The notes under the pieces were generated by a model. It searched no databases, was not told the DNA's origin, and saw only the letters and a program-made list of their open reading frames with translations. From positions 3,558,001 to 3,622,000 of the forward strand of contig NZ_CP098323.1 in assembly GCF_023657595.1 (NCBI RefSeq): a stretch of DNA of 64,000 nucleotides, given 5' to 3'. The translations under genes and the position numbers were made by a program. The stretch is from Cytobacillus firmus (GTDB taxonomy: Bacteria > Bacillota > Bacilli > Bacillales > Cytobacillaceae). Positions 8,144-18,008 of this stretch are shown here, one piece after another (the stretch's first letter is position 1; each line of letters begins with the position of its first letter).

Positions 8144-9481
8144 TTATATAATCTGCAGTGAATCAAGGAATACAATGATAATAACCAGAGGAACCACATA
8201 GCGCAGAAGGAAATACCACGCGGAGAAGATTCCATTCAGCGACTTTGAGCCTTGAATCAATTCACTTCTCAGCAGGTCTTTCTTCATTCTGTATGAGACG
8301 AATATGGAGATCAGCAAAGCTCCAACCGGCATCAAGATGTTGCTGACAAGGAAATCAGCAGCATCAAAGATGATTTTGCCGAAAATTGAAATGTCTGATA
8401 AGCTGCTGAAGGATAATGCAGATGGAACCCCGACGATAAAAATTGCCAGTCCTGTCAGCCAGGCTGCACGGGTTCTGCCACTTCCCTTCTTATTCGTCAG
8501 AGCAGCCACCACAATTTCAAGCATTGAAAAAGCGGACGTTAAGGTTGCAAATAGAAACAGTGCAAGGAAGAAGAGCAGGAACACCCGCCCAAACAGAATC
8601 TGATCGAAAACAGATGGCAGGACAATGAACAATAAGCCAGGACCTGCAGCAGGCTCAAAGCCCAATGAGAACACAGCAGGGAAAATTGCCAGTCCAGCCA
8701 GAACTGAAATAAATAAGTTCATTGCGACAACAGAAAATGCAGGCTGCATCAGATTTTCTTTTTTAGATAGATAAGAGCTGTACGTTACCATAACCGATAC
8801 CCCGACACTTAGAGAGAAAAACGATTGGCCCATCGCATATAGGACGGTTTCAGATGTTAAGTTTGAAAAATCAGGCTTTAAAAAGAACGAGACGCCTTCC
8901 ATCGCATTATCCAGTGTCAGAGATCGTGCAATCAAAATAATAAATAAAAGAAACAAAGCCGGCATCATAATTTTGCTGACCTGCTCGATCCCCTTCTGGA
9001 CACCTTTGGCAACCACTAAAACAGTTATGAATAAAAAGATCCCCTGTGCCGCTACAACAGACACAGAGTCTGACACGGCTGCGCCAAATAGCTCCTCATA
9101 ATTGCCTGCACCATTCATAGAGCCGGTAACCCCGTATACAATGTACTTCAGAATCCACCCGCCTATTACACTATAGAAGGATAAAAGCAGGAAACACGTG
9201 AATACGCCAAGGTAGCCTATCCAGTGCCATTTAGTTCCCGGTGCAATATCCTTATATGCCGAGATTGCCTCCTTCCCCGTACTGCGGCCAATCACAAACT
9301 CGGCCAGTAATAGCGGAAAACCAATTAAAAGGGAAAATAATAGAAATAATAAAATAAATGCCCCGCCTCCGCTTGTTCCTGTCACATACGGAAGCTTCCA
9401 GATAGCTCCAAGTCCGATTGCTGAACCGGCTGACGCTAAAATAAATCCTATCTTCGATGACCATTGCTCATTTTGCTGCAT
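8144..9481 (-). CDS. Sodium-dependent amino acid symporter, NSS family
   Basis: A 445-residue integral membrane protein of the neurotransmitter:sodium symporter family (SNF). The N-terminal signature [20 protein letters not shown] spans the sodium and substrate site in segment 1, and about eleven to twelve hydrophobic segments follow, as in LeuT, TnaT or YocR. The start at 9481 is chosen because TTTGGAGGT lies eight bases upstream; the longer frame would translate the T-box terminator. A T-box before the gene indicates import of an amino acid under tRNA control; the specifier suggests phenylalanine. Transport specificity is inferred only from that. Confidence 0.9.
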   Translation of the reverse strand: MQQNEQWSSKIGFILASAGSAIGLGAIWKLPYVTGTSGGGAFILLFLLFSLLIGFPLLLAEFVIGRSTGKEAISAYKDIAPGTKWHWIGYLGVFTCFLLLSFYSVIGGWILKYIVYGVTGSMNGAGNYEELFGAAVSDSVSVVAAQGIFLFITVLVVAKGVQKGIEQVSKIMMPALFLLFIILIARSLTLDNAMEGVSFFLKPDFSNLTSETVLYAMGQSFFSLSVGVSVMVTYSSYLSKKENLMQPAFSVVAMNLFISVLAGLAIFPAVFSLGFEPAAGPGLLFIVLPSVFDQILFGRVFLLFFLALFLFATLTSAFSMLEIVVAALTNKKGSGRTRAAWLTGLAIFIVGVPSALSFSSLSDISIFGKIIFDAADFLVSNILMPVGALLISIFVSYRMKKDLLRSELIQGSKSLNGIFSAWYFLLRYVVPLVIIIVFLDSLQII

Positions 9482-9503
9482 GCCTGTACCTCCAAATTTT
9501 TTT

Positions 9504-9755
9504 AAAAACAAAAAAGCCACATTCTTCAAAAGGGACGTGAATTTAGGTTCACGCGGTACCACCCTTTTTGAAAGCATGTGACTTTCCACTCAAAAATATA
9601 ACGGATTTACCGTCTTTTCTGCTATATGCAGGAAAGATAAGCTCCAAGATGAAATTCATTTTATCTTTGTGCCAGTTTCCACCATCCACTGGCTCTCTAT
9701 AAACAGGGAGATAAAACTTAATAGAGTCTCTTCATAGCTTTTTACTATAATGTTT
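9504..9755 (-). promoter_or_regulatory. T-box riboswitch upstream of the NSS symporter, probably Phe
   Basis: On the minus strand AGGGTGGTACCGCG (complement of 9552-9565) is a canonical T-box sequence. The terminator pairs AAAGTCACATGCTTTC-type sequence on one side with GAAGAATGTGGCTTT on the other, then runs into TTTTTTGTTTTT. AGTA and GAAGAGAC elements of stem I lie at its 5' part. The specifier region reads GAATTTCATC; UUC followed by A (or UUU) after GAA would match tRNA-Phe. AUC (Ile) in the same loop cannot be fully excluded by eye. Confidence 0.85.
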
Positions 9756-9770
9756 TAAAGTATAAGTGTG

Positions 9771-9799
9771 ATTATAGTATGCATGCAGAGAGCCGTCAA
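9771..9799 (-). promoter_or_regulatory. Promoter of the NSS T-box transcript
   Basis: TTGACG (complement of 9794-9799) and TATAAT (complement of 9771-9776) are 17 bases apart, a near-consensus sigma-A promoter placed correctly for the T-box leader. Confidence 0.75.
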
Positions 9800-9832
9800 T
9801 GCCAAATTTGAAAAATTCAATTTTTCCAGGCA

Positions 9833-10378
9833 TTACTTTTCATTCCAAATCCGCTTCCATACGGTATCTTCACCATTTACTTTAATTTCGAAAACATCCG
9901 GGTTGCTCATCTTCATCAGATGCTCAAAGCCTGCATCTTCATCGAAATAACGCAGAAGCAGCGTCGATAAATTGCCATGGCTGACCAGAACGATGTGATT
10001 CTCATTGGACGCGATTAATTCATCCAGCAGGGAAGAGGCTCGTTTCATTCCTGATAAATGAGATTCTCCTCCTTCAAAAACGAGATCAAAATCGGTAAAG
10101 CTTTGTTTAAGCTTGTCCTGCCAATCATTAAAAAGAATAGAGCTCAGCACTCTTTCACCCAAACGGCTTTCCTCAATGATATCCAGGTTTCTGGACTGTG
10201 CAAGCGGCCGGATTGTTTCAACCGCCCGAACAAAAGGGCTTGAATAAATGCGATTAATTTCTTTGCCTTTAAAGAAATCAATTAATTTTAATGCCTGTTC
10301 CCTTCCCTTTTCTGTCAATTTGGCAGAGAAAGGCTGGCCCTCAGCCTTTGCATGGCGCACGATATAGAAAGTCTTCAT
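9833..10378 (-). CDS. Histidine phosphatase family protein
   Basis: A 181-residue phosphoglycerate-mutase-like enzyme. The phosphohistidine motif is VRHAKA (residues 7-12), with SSPFVRAVET carrying the second Arg, Glu in FEGGES, and LVSHGN the second His. The shortened RHA and small size place it with the SixA/broad-specificity phosphatase side of the superfamily; the substrate is not predictable. It begins immediately after the rnz stop codon, so the two genes are one operon and translation is probably coupled. Confidence 0.88.
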   Translation of the reverse strand: MKTFYIVRHAKAEGQPFSAKLTEKGREQALKLIDFFKGKEINRIYSSPFVRAVETIRPLAQSRNLDIIEESRLGERVLSSILFNDWQDKLKQSFTDFDLVFEGGESHLSGMKRASSLLDELIASNENHIVLVSHGNLSTLLLRYFDEDAGFEHLMKMSNPDVFEIKVNGEDTVWKRIWNEK

Positions 10379-11317
10379 TTAATTCGCCTCTCCTTTAGCA
10401 AGCGGGATATGAAATTCCTTAAAGTCCTCAGCAATAACCGTGTTGGGGAAAATAGTCTGTGATTCTTTCACAAGCTGTTCCCAATCCTGGCGTTCATATC
10501 GTGAGCTGATATGATTCAGGCAAAGTTTCCTTGCATTCGCCTCGAGCGCAACCTGAGCTGCCTGCAGGGTTGTCGAATGAAAATAATCGTATGCAAGCTT
10601 CTCTTCCCCCCCGGAGAAGGTTGCCTCATGTATTAATAGGTCAGCATCGGCTGCCAAATCTATTGCCGCATCGCAGAATCTGGTATCACCCAGCACCGTG
10701 ACAATTCTTCCCTTTTGAGCCGGCCCCAGGAATTTTTTTGCTTCGATAATACTTCCATCCTCAAGCTCTATGTCTTCACCATGCTTTATTTTCTTATATA
10801 TCGGACCTGGTTTGATTCCCGCTTCAGCAAGTTTGTCCGCAAGCAATGTGCCCGGACGGTCCTTTTCTGTAATCCGGTAGCCATAAGAGGATATTCCGTG
10901 CTCGAGCATTCGGGCTTCCACCTTAAAATCTTTTTCATCAAGCACAATACCCTCAGTGATTTCAGCTACCTTTAAAGGGTACTTAAGATATGTGCCGCTG
11001 ACAGATAGCGAGACTTCAATGAATTCTTTCAAACCTTTTGGCCCATATAGGGTCACCTCTGTATCACCGCCCTGGAAAGAGCGGCTTGAAAGCAGGCCGG
11101 GCAGACCGTAAATATGGTCACCATGAAGATGTGTGATAAAGATTTTCTCAATTCTTCTCGGTTTAATGCTTGTATGTAAAATTTGATGCTGGGTCGCTTC
11201 GCCACAGTCAAAAAGCCATATGCTCCCTCTTTCATCCAGGAGCTTTAAAGCCATCGAAGATACATTCCTCAGCTTAGCGGGAATTCCTGCTCCCGTTCCC
11301 AGAAAAAATATGTCCAT
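10379..11317 (-). CDS. rnz: Ribonuclease Z
   Basis: A 312-residue tRNase Z that cuts the 3' trailer from tRNA precursors lacking an encoded CCA. The zinc motif THLHGDH is at residues 62-68 (His63, His65, Asp67, His68), GDTRFCD gives the bridging Asp, and HSTTLQAA and NHISSRY the remaining ligands. The flexible-arm region (about 155-190, with [11 protein letters not shown]) typical of the family is present. Its position next to zwf matches B. subtilis yqjK. Confidence 0.95.
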   Translation of the reverse strand: MDIFFLGTGAGIPAKLRNVSSMALKLLDERGSIWLFDCGEATQHQILHTSIKPRRIEKIFITHLHGDHIYGLPGLLSSRSFQGGDTEVTLYGPKGLKEFIEVSLSVSGTYLKYPLKVAEITEGIVLDEKDFKVEARMLEHGISSYGYRITEKDRPGTLLADKLAEAGIKPGPIYKKIKHGEDIELEDGSIIEAKKFLGPAQKGRIVTVLGDTRFCDAAIDLAADADLLIHEATFSGGEEKLAYDYFHSTTLQAAQVALEANARKLCLNHISSRYERQDWEQLVKESQTIFPNTVIAEDFKEFHIPLAKGEAN

Positions 11318-11498
11318 ATAAAATACCTCCTTCCGGCAATTTAGGGATTAAGCCTGTCTGTTCTTGCCAGTATGAATATAAACAATATACCATAGCAGCC
11401 TCGGAATTCATTCAACTAACAATTGTTTTTTGTATTATTTGAAAGGATAGTTCCTGGCTGTTAGATAGAAACTATGGTAAAAAGGACAAACTTAATAT

Positions 11499-11527
11499 TT
11501 GCGAAAATAGCTGTAAACAGATACAAT
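11499..11527 (+). promoter_or_regulatory. Candidate zwf promoter
   Basis: TTGCGA (11499-11504) and TACAAT (11522-11527) are 17 bases apart, leaving a leader of about 115 bases. The leader contains an imperfect hairpin (GGACGGAC / GTCAGTCC, 11587-11606). The rest of the 331-base gap between rnz and zwf shows no gene. Confidence 0.5.
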
Positions 11528-11648
11528 TTTATACTTGTACAGACGTTTTTTTGCAATGCAATATAACAGCTTCTTCTCAAGCTGAGGACGGACAAAAGTC
11601 AGTCCCGCCTTACATACAGAAATTTTGTCGAAAAGAGGTTCTAGAATC

Positions 11649-13151
11649 GTGAAAACAAACGAAAAACCGGCCGGATTAATAATGATATTTGGAGCAACAG
11701 GGGATTTGGCAAAACGAAAATTGTTTCCCTCACTTTACCGCTTATACAAAAAGGGCAGGCTGTCTGATCGCTTTGCCGTTGTAGGGGTTGCGAGAAGGCC
11801 GCTATCAAATGATGAGTTTCAGGCAAGTGTTAAAGCCTCTGTTGAGTCCGCTATAAAAGATAACGGAGAACTTGAAGATTTTATTTCTCACTTTTACTAT
11901 CATTCGCATGACGTGACGGATTCCAGTTCCTATTTGGCATTAAAGAGCATGGCTGAAGAATTGGATACTCACTATTCCCTTGAAGGCAACCGCATTTTTT
12001 ACCTTGCCATGGCACCTGAGTTTTTCGGAACCATTGCAGAGCATTTAAAAGCAGATGGCCTGACAGATGTAGATGGGTTTAAGCGTCTTGTCATTGAAAA
12101 ACCATTTGGGCATGATCTTGAATCAGCGAAGCAGCTTAATAAGCAAATCCGAAAAGCCTTTTCAGAAAATGAAATTTACCGGATTGACCATTACCTGGGG
12201 AAAGAAATGGTGCAAAACATTGAAGTGATTCGTTTTGCCAATGCGATTTTCGAACCCTTATGGAACAATCGCTACATCTCAAATATCCAGGTTACATCAA
12301 GCGAAATACTGGGTGTTGAAGAACGCGGCCGCTACTATGAAAAAAGCGGCGCCCTTCGTGACATGGTTCAAAACCATATGCTGCAAATGGTTGCCTTATT
12401 GGCAATGGAACCGCCAATCCGCTTGACAACAGATGAAATCAGATCTGAAAAAGTAAAAGTTTTAAGAGCCATGCGTCCAATTGAAGGCGATCAGGTAAGA
12501 GATTACTTTGTCCGCGGCCAATATGGAAAAGGCCATTTAAATGGACAGGAAGTACCAGCTTACAATCAAGAGCCGATGGTGGATGAGCAATCAAACACCG
12601 AAACGTATGCAGCAGGCAAGCTGATGATTGACAATTTCCGCTGGGCAGGTGTGCCTATCTACATTCGCACAGGAAAAAGGATGGCTGCTAAATCAACGAA
12701 AATTGTTATCCAGTTCAAGGATATTCCGATGAACTTATATTATCAGACTGAGCAAACGCTAAATCCAAACCTGCTGGTGATCCATATTCAGCCAGAAGAA
12801 GGGATTACCCTTTATTTAAATGCCCAAAAATCAGGTCAAAACATTGAAGCCACACCGGTAAAATTAAACTTTGCCAACAAAGGCATCGATGACATGAATA
12901 CACCTGAAGCTTATGAAAGGCTTTTATATGATTGCATGCGCGGTGACGCAACAAACTTTACACACTGGGATGAAGTGGCCCTTTCCTGGAGCTTTGTCGA
13001 CAAAATTTCCGACGTTTGGGAAAACACAAGAGAAGAAGGCTTCCCTAATTACGAATCCGGTTCCATGGGTCCAAAAGAAGCAGACCGGCTGCTTGAAAAA
13101 GACGGTTTCTTCTGGTGGCCTGTAACTGACCTTGATGTTGAACAGTGTTAA
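11649..13151 (+). CDS. zwf: Glucose-6-phosphate dehydrogenase
   Basis: A 500-residue enzyme that oxidises glucose-6-phosphate to 6-phosphogluconolactone, making NADPH as the first step of the oxidative pentose phosphate pathway. The nucleotide-binding GATGDLA is near residue 15 and the active-site signature RIDHYLGKE near 178. GTG at 11649 is chosen because AGAGG lies ten bases upstream and the protein then starts KTN as in B. subtilis; a TTG eight codons earlier has no ribosome site. gndA, the third enzyme of the pathway, lies convergently next door. Confidence 0.95.
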   Translation: MKTNEKPAGLIMIFGATGDLAKRKLFPSLYRLYKKGRLSDRFAVVGVARRPLSNDEFQASVKASVESAIKDNGELEDFISHFYYHSHDVTDSSSYLALKSMAEELDTHYSLEGNRIFYLAMAPEFFGTIAEHLKADGLTDVDGFKRLVIEKPFGHDLESAKQLNKQIRKAFSENEIYRIDHYLGKEMVQNIEVIRFANAIFEPLWNNRYISNIQVTSSEILGVEERGRYYEKSGALRDMVQNHMLQMVALLAMEPPIRLTTDEIRSEKVKVLRAMRPIEGDQVRDYFVRGQYGKGHLNGQEVPAYNQEPMVDEQSNTETYAAGKLMIDNFRWAGVPIYIRTGKRMAAKSTKIVIQFKDIPMNLYYQTEQTLNPNLLVIHIQPEEGITLYLNAQKSGQNIEATPVKLNFANKGIDDMNTPEAYERLLYDCMRGDATNFTHWDEVALSWSFVDKISDVWENTREEGFPNYESGSMGPKEADRLLEKDGFFWWPVTDLDVEQC

Positions 13152-13161
13152 TGATTCTGAG

Positions 13162-13187
13162 ACCCCCCTGCTGATGAAGGGGGTTTT
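13162..13187 (+). terminator. zwf terminator
   Basis: CCCCC/GGGGG hairpin followed by a T-run, ten bases after the zwf stop. Confidence 0.8.
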
Positions 13188-13207
13188 TATTTTTTTAAAA
13201 GACAAAA

Positions 13208-13230
13208 AACAGCGCCGCTCGGACGCTGTT
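13208..13230 (-). terminator. gndA terminator
   Basis: The stem AACAGCG/CGCTGTT has T-runs on both strands. It lies just beyond the gndA stop at 13237 and may stop transcription from both directions. Confidence 0.8.
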
Positions 13231-13236
13231 TTTTTA

Positions 13237-14646
13237 TTATTCCATCCAGTTTGTATGAAAAATGCCTTCTTTGTCTGTACGCTGATAGGTGTGTGCACCA
13301 AAGTAGTCACGCTGTGCCTGAAGAAGGTTTGCAGGCAATGTTTCTGTTCGGTAGCTGTCATAATAGGACAAAGCAGCAGCAAAGCATGGTACAGGAATGC
13401 CGTTCTTTACAGCCACACTGATAATTTCACGGGCAGCATCCTGATAGCTTTCCACGATTTCCCTGAAGTACGGATCAAGAAGGAGATTCTTCAAGCCTGG
13501 CTCACGGTCATATGCTTCCTTGATTTTCTGCAGGAATTGGGCACGGATAATGCAGCCGCCGCGGAAAATCATCGCAATATCACCGTATTTCAAATCCCAT
13601 CCATATTCTTCGGAAGCTGCTCTCATTTGAGCAAAGCCTTGTGCATATGAGCAGATTTTACTCATGTAAAGGGCTTTGCGGACACTCTCGATAAATGCTT
13701 TTTTATCACCTGTGAAGTCCTGTGCAGCCGGTCCGCGAAGAACTTTGCTTGCATTCACACGTTCTTCTTTCATGGCAGAAATGAATCGGGCAAAAACGGA
13801 TTCAGTAATGATTGGAAGCGGTACACCGAGGTCAAGCGCACTTTGGCTTGTCCATTTGCCGGTTCCCTTTTGGCCTGCTGTATCAAGGATGACATCTACC
13901 AGCGGCTTTCCGGTTTCCTCATCTTTTTTCGTGAAAATATCAGCCGTAATTTCAATCAGATAGCTGTCAAGTTCGCCTTTATTCCATTCTGCGAATACTT
14001 CATGGAGCTCTTCAGCAGTCAAACCAAGCACGTTTTTCAAAAGAAAATAAGATTCGGAAATCAGCTGCATATCGCCGTATTCAATACCGTTATGAACCAT
14101 TTTCACATAATGTCCTGCCCCATCTGGACCAATGTATGTGGTGCATGCTTCGCCATTCACCTTTGCAGCAATATCTTGAAAAATCGGGGCAACCAGCTCG
14201 TAGGCTTCTTTTTGGCCGCCAGGCATAATGGAAGGACCCTTTAGAGCGCCCTCTTCACCGCCGGAAACACCCGTACCGATAAAATGGATGCCCAGCTCGC
14301 TTAATTCCTTATTGCGGCGCTGCGTATCCACAAAGAAGGTATTTCCTCCATCAATCAGAATATCCCCTTTATCCAACAGAGGCTTTAACTGCTCAATTGT
14401 CGCATCTGTCGGACCGCCTGCTTTCACCATAAGCATGATTTTGCGGGGTTTTTCCAGAGAATCAACAAATTCTTCAATTGTATATGTACCTTTAAAGTTT
14501 CTTCCTTCCACTTCCTTAAGCATCTCATCCGTTTTTTCACGTGACCGGTTAAAAACTGATACTGAGTACCCTCTGCTTTCAATATTCATGGCAAGATTTT
14601 TGCCCATGACGGCTAAGCCGATAACACCAAACTGCGATTTCGTCAT
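13237..14646 (-). CDS. gndA: 6-phosphogluconate dehydrogenase, decarboxylating
   Basis: A 469-residue NADP-type enzyme that converts 6-phosphogluconate to ribulose-5-phosphate and CO2. The nucleotide-binding [12 protein letters not shown] is at residues 10-21, with NRS following beta-2 as in NADP-users. GVSGGEEGA and the catalytic [12 protein letters not shown] region are intact, and the C-terminal all-helical domain is full length. GGAAGGGAAGG precedes the ATG. It corresponds to B. subtilis YqjI/GndA, the main enzyme of the pathway. Confidence 0.95.
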   Translation of the reverse strand: MTKSQFGVIGLAVMGKNLAMNIESRGYSVSVFNRSREKTDEMLKEVEGRNFKGTYTIEEFVDSLEKPRKIMLMVKAGGPTDATIEQLKPLLDKGDILIDGGNTFFVDTQRRNKELSELGIHFIGTGVSGGEEGALKGPSIMPGGQKEAYELVAPIFQDIAAKVNGEACTTYIGPDGAGHYVKMVHNGIEYGDMQLISESYFLLKNVLGLTAEELHEVFAEWNKGELDSYLIEITADIFTKKDEETGKPLVDVILDTAGQKGTGKWTSQSALDLGVPLPIITESVFARFISAMKEERVNASKVLRGPAAQDFTGDKKAFIESVRKALYMSKICSYAQGFAQMRAASEEYGWDLKYGDIAMIFRGGCIIRAQFLQKIKEAYDREPGLKNLLLDPYFREIVESYQDAAREIISVAVKNGIPVPCFAAALSYYDSYRTETLPANLLQAQRDYFGAHTYQRTDKEGIFHTNWME

Positions 14647-14777
14647 CTTATTACCTTCCCTTCCAGGCTTTATGCGTTACATGTAAAATTCAATAAAATA
14701 ATCCACTATACTTTAGCAAGATTCCTATTCTGATTCAACTTTCCTGTCTTAGTTTTGCTTATAGCTGCCTTAAAAAC

Positions 14778-16076
14778 TCATGAATGATCATCTTTTTCTT
14801 TTTTATCACTTCTTGCTGGACTGCCATGCAAAAAGTCTTTATTAAAGCTGGTGTCAGTGCCGATTTTGGGGCTGGTCAATTTCATGTCCGAAAGTGCACC
14901 CGCATTGTCGATTATTTTAGTGCCGTATTTCTTGCGCAAAAGATCCATTGTCTGAAATAGCGGCTCCTTTTTGGCGTCTTTTTCAAAACTGAACAAATCC
15001 AGCTGTTTAACCGCCTGTTCGGGTTCGACAAGGTCTGTTCCTGTAATGCCCAGAAGCCGTACTGCATTTCCATTCCAATGTTTTATAAAAAGCTCTTTTG
15101 CTATTTGGTAAATTTCATCATTATGCTGAATCGGATTCTTCAGTTTTCGGCTTCTTGTAATGGTTTTTCGGTCCTTATACCGGATAGTAATTCCGAGAGA
15201 TTCTGCCATAACCTTTTTCCTCTTCAATCTGGAAGAAACCTGTGCAGCCAGCTTTCCAAATACCTGGAGCAGCTCTCTTTGATTTGAGACATCTCTTGGC
15301 AGTGTGGTCGAATTCCCCACACTTTTAAATTCAGATGCAGAGTCGGGATCGACTTTTCTAAAATCCTGGCCATTGGCCTTTTGTTTCAGCCTCGGTCCAT
15401 TAATGCCCAATGCTGCTTTTAGGATAATTTCATCGGCTTTTGCCAATTCCCCAATTGTGGTGATATTGAGGTTTCTCAGTTTTTCTCCGGTTTTTCTGCC
15501 GACTCCGTGCATTTCTTCCACTTCCATCGGCCATAGGATATGCGGTACATCTCTTTTTCTGAGTACTGTAATCCCCATTGGCTTTTTCATATCGGAAGCC
15601 ATCTTGGCTAAAAATTTATTAGGGGCAACACCTATGCTGCAGGGCAAATCGAGCTGCTGAAAAACCTGCTTTTGTATCGTCCCGGCAATTTCTATCGGGC
15701 TCCCAAACTCATAGCTGTCTGTTATGTCCACATATCCTTCATCAATGGATACAGGTTCAACAAGGGAGGAATATTCGCGCAATATATCAAACATTCCCAT
15801 AGAAGCTGCACGATATTTCTCAAAATTGGGCTTCATGATAATCAGCTGTGGACAGAGTTTTTTAGCCTCCCATAAAGGCATGGTGGTTTTAACCCCGAAT
15901 TTCCTTGCCTCATAGCTGCAAGTTACAATAATACCGCGTCTCTCCTCCGGATTCCCTGCGATTGCTAAAGGCTTACCCTTTAATGATGGATCATAAGCCA
16001 TCTCAACCGAAGCATAAAAACTATTCATATCAACATGAAGGATGACTCTCCCGTTTTTTGGATACATTTGTTTCAT
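14778..16076 (-). CDS. dinB: DNA polymerase IV
   Basis: A 432-residue Y-family translesion polymerase of the DinB branch (B. subtilis YqjH/PolY1). ILHVDMNSFYASVE has the first catalytic Asp and steric-gate region, and PVSIDEGYVD the Asp-Glu pair. MHGVGRKTGEKL is the helix-hairpin-helix, and the little finger extends to about 350. KQLDLFSF is a clear beta-clamp binding peptide, followed by a roughly 70-residue low-conservation tail. No LexA box was seen immediately upstream, unlike yqjW, the second Y-family polymerase in this window. Confidence 0.93.
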   Translation of the reverse strand: MKQMYPKNGRVILHVDMNSFYASVEMAYDPSLKGKPLAIAGNPEERRGIIVTCSYEARKFGVKTTMPLWEAKKLCPQLIIMKPNFEKYRAASMGMFDILREYSSLVEPVSIDEGYVDITDSYEFGSPIEIAGTIQKQVFQQLDLPCSIGVAPNKFLAKMASDMKKPMGITVLRKRDVPHILWPMEVEEMHGVGRKTGEKLRNLNITTIGELAKADEIILKAALGINGPRLKQKANGQDFRKVDPDSASEFKSVGNSTTLPRDVSNQRELLQVFGKLAAQVSSRLKRKKVMAESLGITIRYKDRKTITRSRKLKNPIQHNDEIYQIAKELFIKHWNGNAVRLLGITGTDLVEPEQAVKQLDLFSFEKDAKKEPLFQTMDLLRKKYGTKIIDNAGALSDMKLTSPKIGTDTSFNKDFLHGSPARSDKKEKDDHS

Positions 16077-16163
16077 GCAGGCACTTCCCTGTAAATATAA
16101 TTCAGTTCTATTTTAGCAAATATTTTTCTTTTCTATTAATCAGGTGCTTTTTGAAAAAGCGAA

Positions 16164-16192
16164 AACAGGGAATCTCTCTCTGATCCCCTGTT
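16164..16192 (-). terminator. Terminator of cheW
   Basis: Hairpin with arms AACAGGG and CCCTGTT enclosing a TC-rich loop, followed on the minus strand by TTTTCGCTTTTT, after the cheW stop. Confidence 0.65.
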
Positions 16193-16206
16193 CTATATTT
16201 CGTCCG

Positions 16207-16683
16207 CTATGCAGTTGTATGCTGTGTTTTCATATACTCTTTTATTTCTCTTATTCCCTCCAGTGATTCCACCAGCTTTAAAGGATCGATTATAGCAATC
16301 AGCCTATTATCGATATTAGCCACGCCTGTGAAATAATTGGTTTTTTGATAGGCAATCAAACCTGGCTGTTTCAGGCAATCTTCTGGAATATCGAGAATTT
16401 CCTTGGCTTCATTTACAAGAACGGCGAATGATAGCTCGTCTGTCTGCAGCACGATCATTCTTGCCGAGTCACTATCAGCAAGTTTCCGGCTGTAGAGGAT
16501 TTCTTCAAAATCCACAACAGGAATAAGCTCTCCCCTGACTTTAACAATTCCTCTTACATAGCCGGGCAAATGAGGAATCGGTGTAATGCCTTCCATTTTC
16601 TCAATGGATATAACAAAAGGAACCGGTGTAGCATATTCCTCATTTCCTGCCCTGAAAACGACAGCTTTATTATTTTCAATCAT
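16207..16683 (-). CDS. CheW-like chemotaxis coupling protein
   Basis: A 158-residue single CheW domain. The core motifs are visible: IPHLPGYVRGIVKVRGELIPVVD (the NLRG-like strand and turn), then a second half with FAVLVNEAKEIL and FTGVANIDNRLIAIID. CheW links receptors to the kinase CheA. There is no cheA, receptor or cheV nearby, so it is an orphan copy, flanked by terminators on both sides. The name is secure at domain level; whether it acts in chemotaxis here is unknown. Confidence 0.86.
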   Translation of the reverse strand: MIENNKAVVFRAGNEEYATPVPFVISIEKMEGITPIPHLPGYVRGIVKVRGELIPVVDFEEILYSRKLADSDSARMIVLQTDELSFAVLVNEAKEILDIPEDCLKQPGLIAYQKTNYFTGVANIDNRLIAIIDPLKLVESLEGIREIKEYMKTQHTTA

Positions 16684-16780
16684 CCTATTTCCTCCTCGGA
16701 AACTCTTATGTATAGTACTAATATACCATAGCCATTATTTTCTAACTAGTGAGGAAATAATAGATTGCTGCAGCAAAAAA

Positions 16781-16801
16781 AGAGAACCGCATTGGTTCTC
16801 T
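16781..16801 (-). terminator. Terminator of yqjE
   Basis: AGAGAACC/GGTTCTCT hairpin with a run of seven T residues on the minus strand, eleven bases after the yqjE stop. Confidence 0.82.
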
Positions 16802-16811
16802 CTCTTGCTGT

Positions 16812-17930
16812 TTAAGCTGATACTTCTTCAATAATGGCAATGACCATTTCAGCCAGTTTATTTAATTCTTCGATAGGCATGCGCTCATTGGTTGTATGAA
16901 TTTCTTCATAGCCGACAGCAAGGTTAACTGTTGGAATGCCAAAGCCGGCGATCACATTTGCATCGCTTCCGCCGCCACTGTGAAGAAGCTCGGAGCTGCG
17001 GCCGATTTTTGCAGCCGCTCTGCGTGCTACTTCAACGACATGATCACCTTCGCCAAATTTAAAGCCAGGGTACATAACCTGAACATCCACTTCAGCTTTG
17101 CCGCCCATTTCTTCGGCAGCACTTTCAAAAGCTTCCTTCATTTTAGCTACCTGCTGTTCCATTTTTTCAGGAATTAATGAACGTGCTTCTGCTAATACAT
17201 CAACATGGTCACATACGATATTCGTCTGCTGTCCGCCTTCAAAACGACCGATATTAGCCGTTGTCTCTTCATCAATGCGGCCCAGCGGCATTCTTGAGAT
17301 CGCTTTTGATGCCATCGTGATGGCAGAAATGCCCTTCTCAGGAGCAACACCGGCATGAGCTGTTTTTCCCAGAATAGCAGCTTTCACTTTAGCCTGGGTT
17401 GGAGCGGCAACGATTATATTTCCGACTTTTCCGTCACTGTCCAATGCATAGCCGAACTTTGCTTTAACAAGTGAAGGATCAAGAACCTTAGCTCCAACCA
17501 GTCCGGATTCTTCACCAACAGTGATAATGAACTGAATAGTTCCATGAGCAATATTCTGCTCTTTCAGAACTTTAACAATTTCGAGCATAACGGCAAGTCC
17601 CGCCTTGTCGTCTGCCCCCAGGATTGTTGTTCCATCGGTTACAACATAGCCGTCCTTGATGGAAGGTTTAATTCCTTTTCCAGGAACAACTGTATCCATG
17701 TGTGAAGTGAAATAAATTGTATCAATTCCTTCTTTCGTTCCCTGAAGAGTGCAGATGAGGTTGCCTGCACCATGTCCGGTCTGTGCAGTTGTATCGTCTT
17801 CGTACACCTCAACCCCAAGATCCCTGAATTTTTTCTTCAAAACTTTGGCAATTTGAGCTTCATACTTTGTTTCAGAATCAATTTGCACCAGTTCCAGAAA
17901 TTCGTTTAATAAGCGTTCCTCATTAATCAT
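16812..17930 (-). CDS. yqjE: M20 family metallopeptidase, PepT-like
   Basis: A 372-residue dizinc aminopeptidase of the peptidase T/PepT2-like group, probably trimming an N-terminal residue from small peptides. SHMDTV gives the first metal ligand pair (His, catalytic Asp), GADDKAG the bridging Asp, GEESGLVGA the general-base Glu and next ligand, and HTTNERM the last His. The dimerisation domain (about 175-285) is complete. GGAGGT lies ten bases before the ATG. It starts downstream of the carboxylase pair with a 78-base gap. Confidence 0.88.
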   Translation of the reverse strand: MINEERLLNEFLELVQIDSETKYEAQIAKVLKKKFRDLGVEVYEDDTTAQTGHGAGNLICTLQGTKEGIDTIYFTSHMDTVVPGKGIKPSIKDGYVVTDGTTILGADDKAGLAVMLEIVKVLKEQNIAHGTIQFIITVGEESGLVGAKVLDPSLVKAKFGYALDSDGKVGNIIVAAPTQAKVKAAILGKTAHAGVAPEKGISAITMASKAISRMPLGRIDEETTANIGRFEGGQQTNIVCDHVDVLAEARSLIPEKMEQQVAKMKEAFESAAEEMGGKAEVDVQVMYPGFKFGEGDHVVEVARRAAAKIGRSSELLHSGGGSDANVIAGFGIPTVNLAVGYEEIHTTNERMPIEELNKLAEMVIAIIEEVSA

Positions 17931-18008
17931 TTATGTACAAACCTCCAAATTTTAAGCTTACTAAGCAAGTATAACTCCAAAATTTTGGCACAGCAAATCA
18001 GGAATCCA

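Noticed and set aside
9482..9589. 36-codon N-terminal extension of the NSS symporter
   Set aside because: It translates the T-box terminator hairpin. The proper ribosome site is at the 9481 start.
9799..9830. Hairpin after the histidine phosphatase gene
   Set aside because: It has a stem (AATGCC/GGCATT with an AT-rich inner stem) but no T-tract, and overlaps the NSS promoter. Not called as a terminator.
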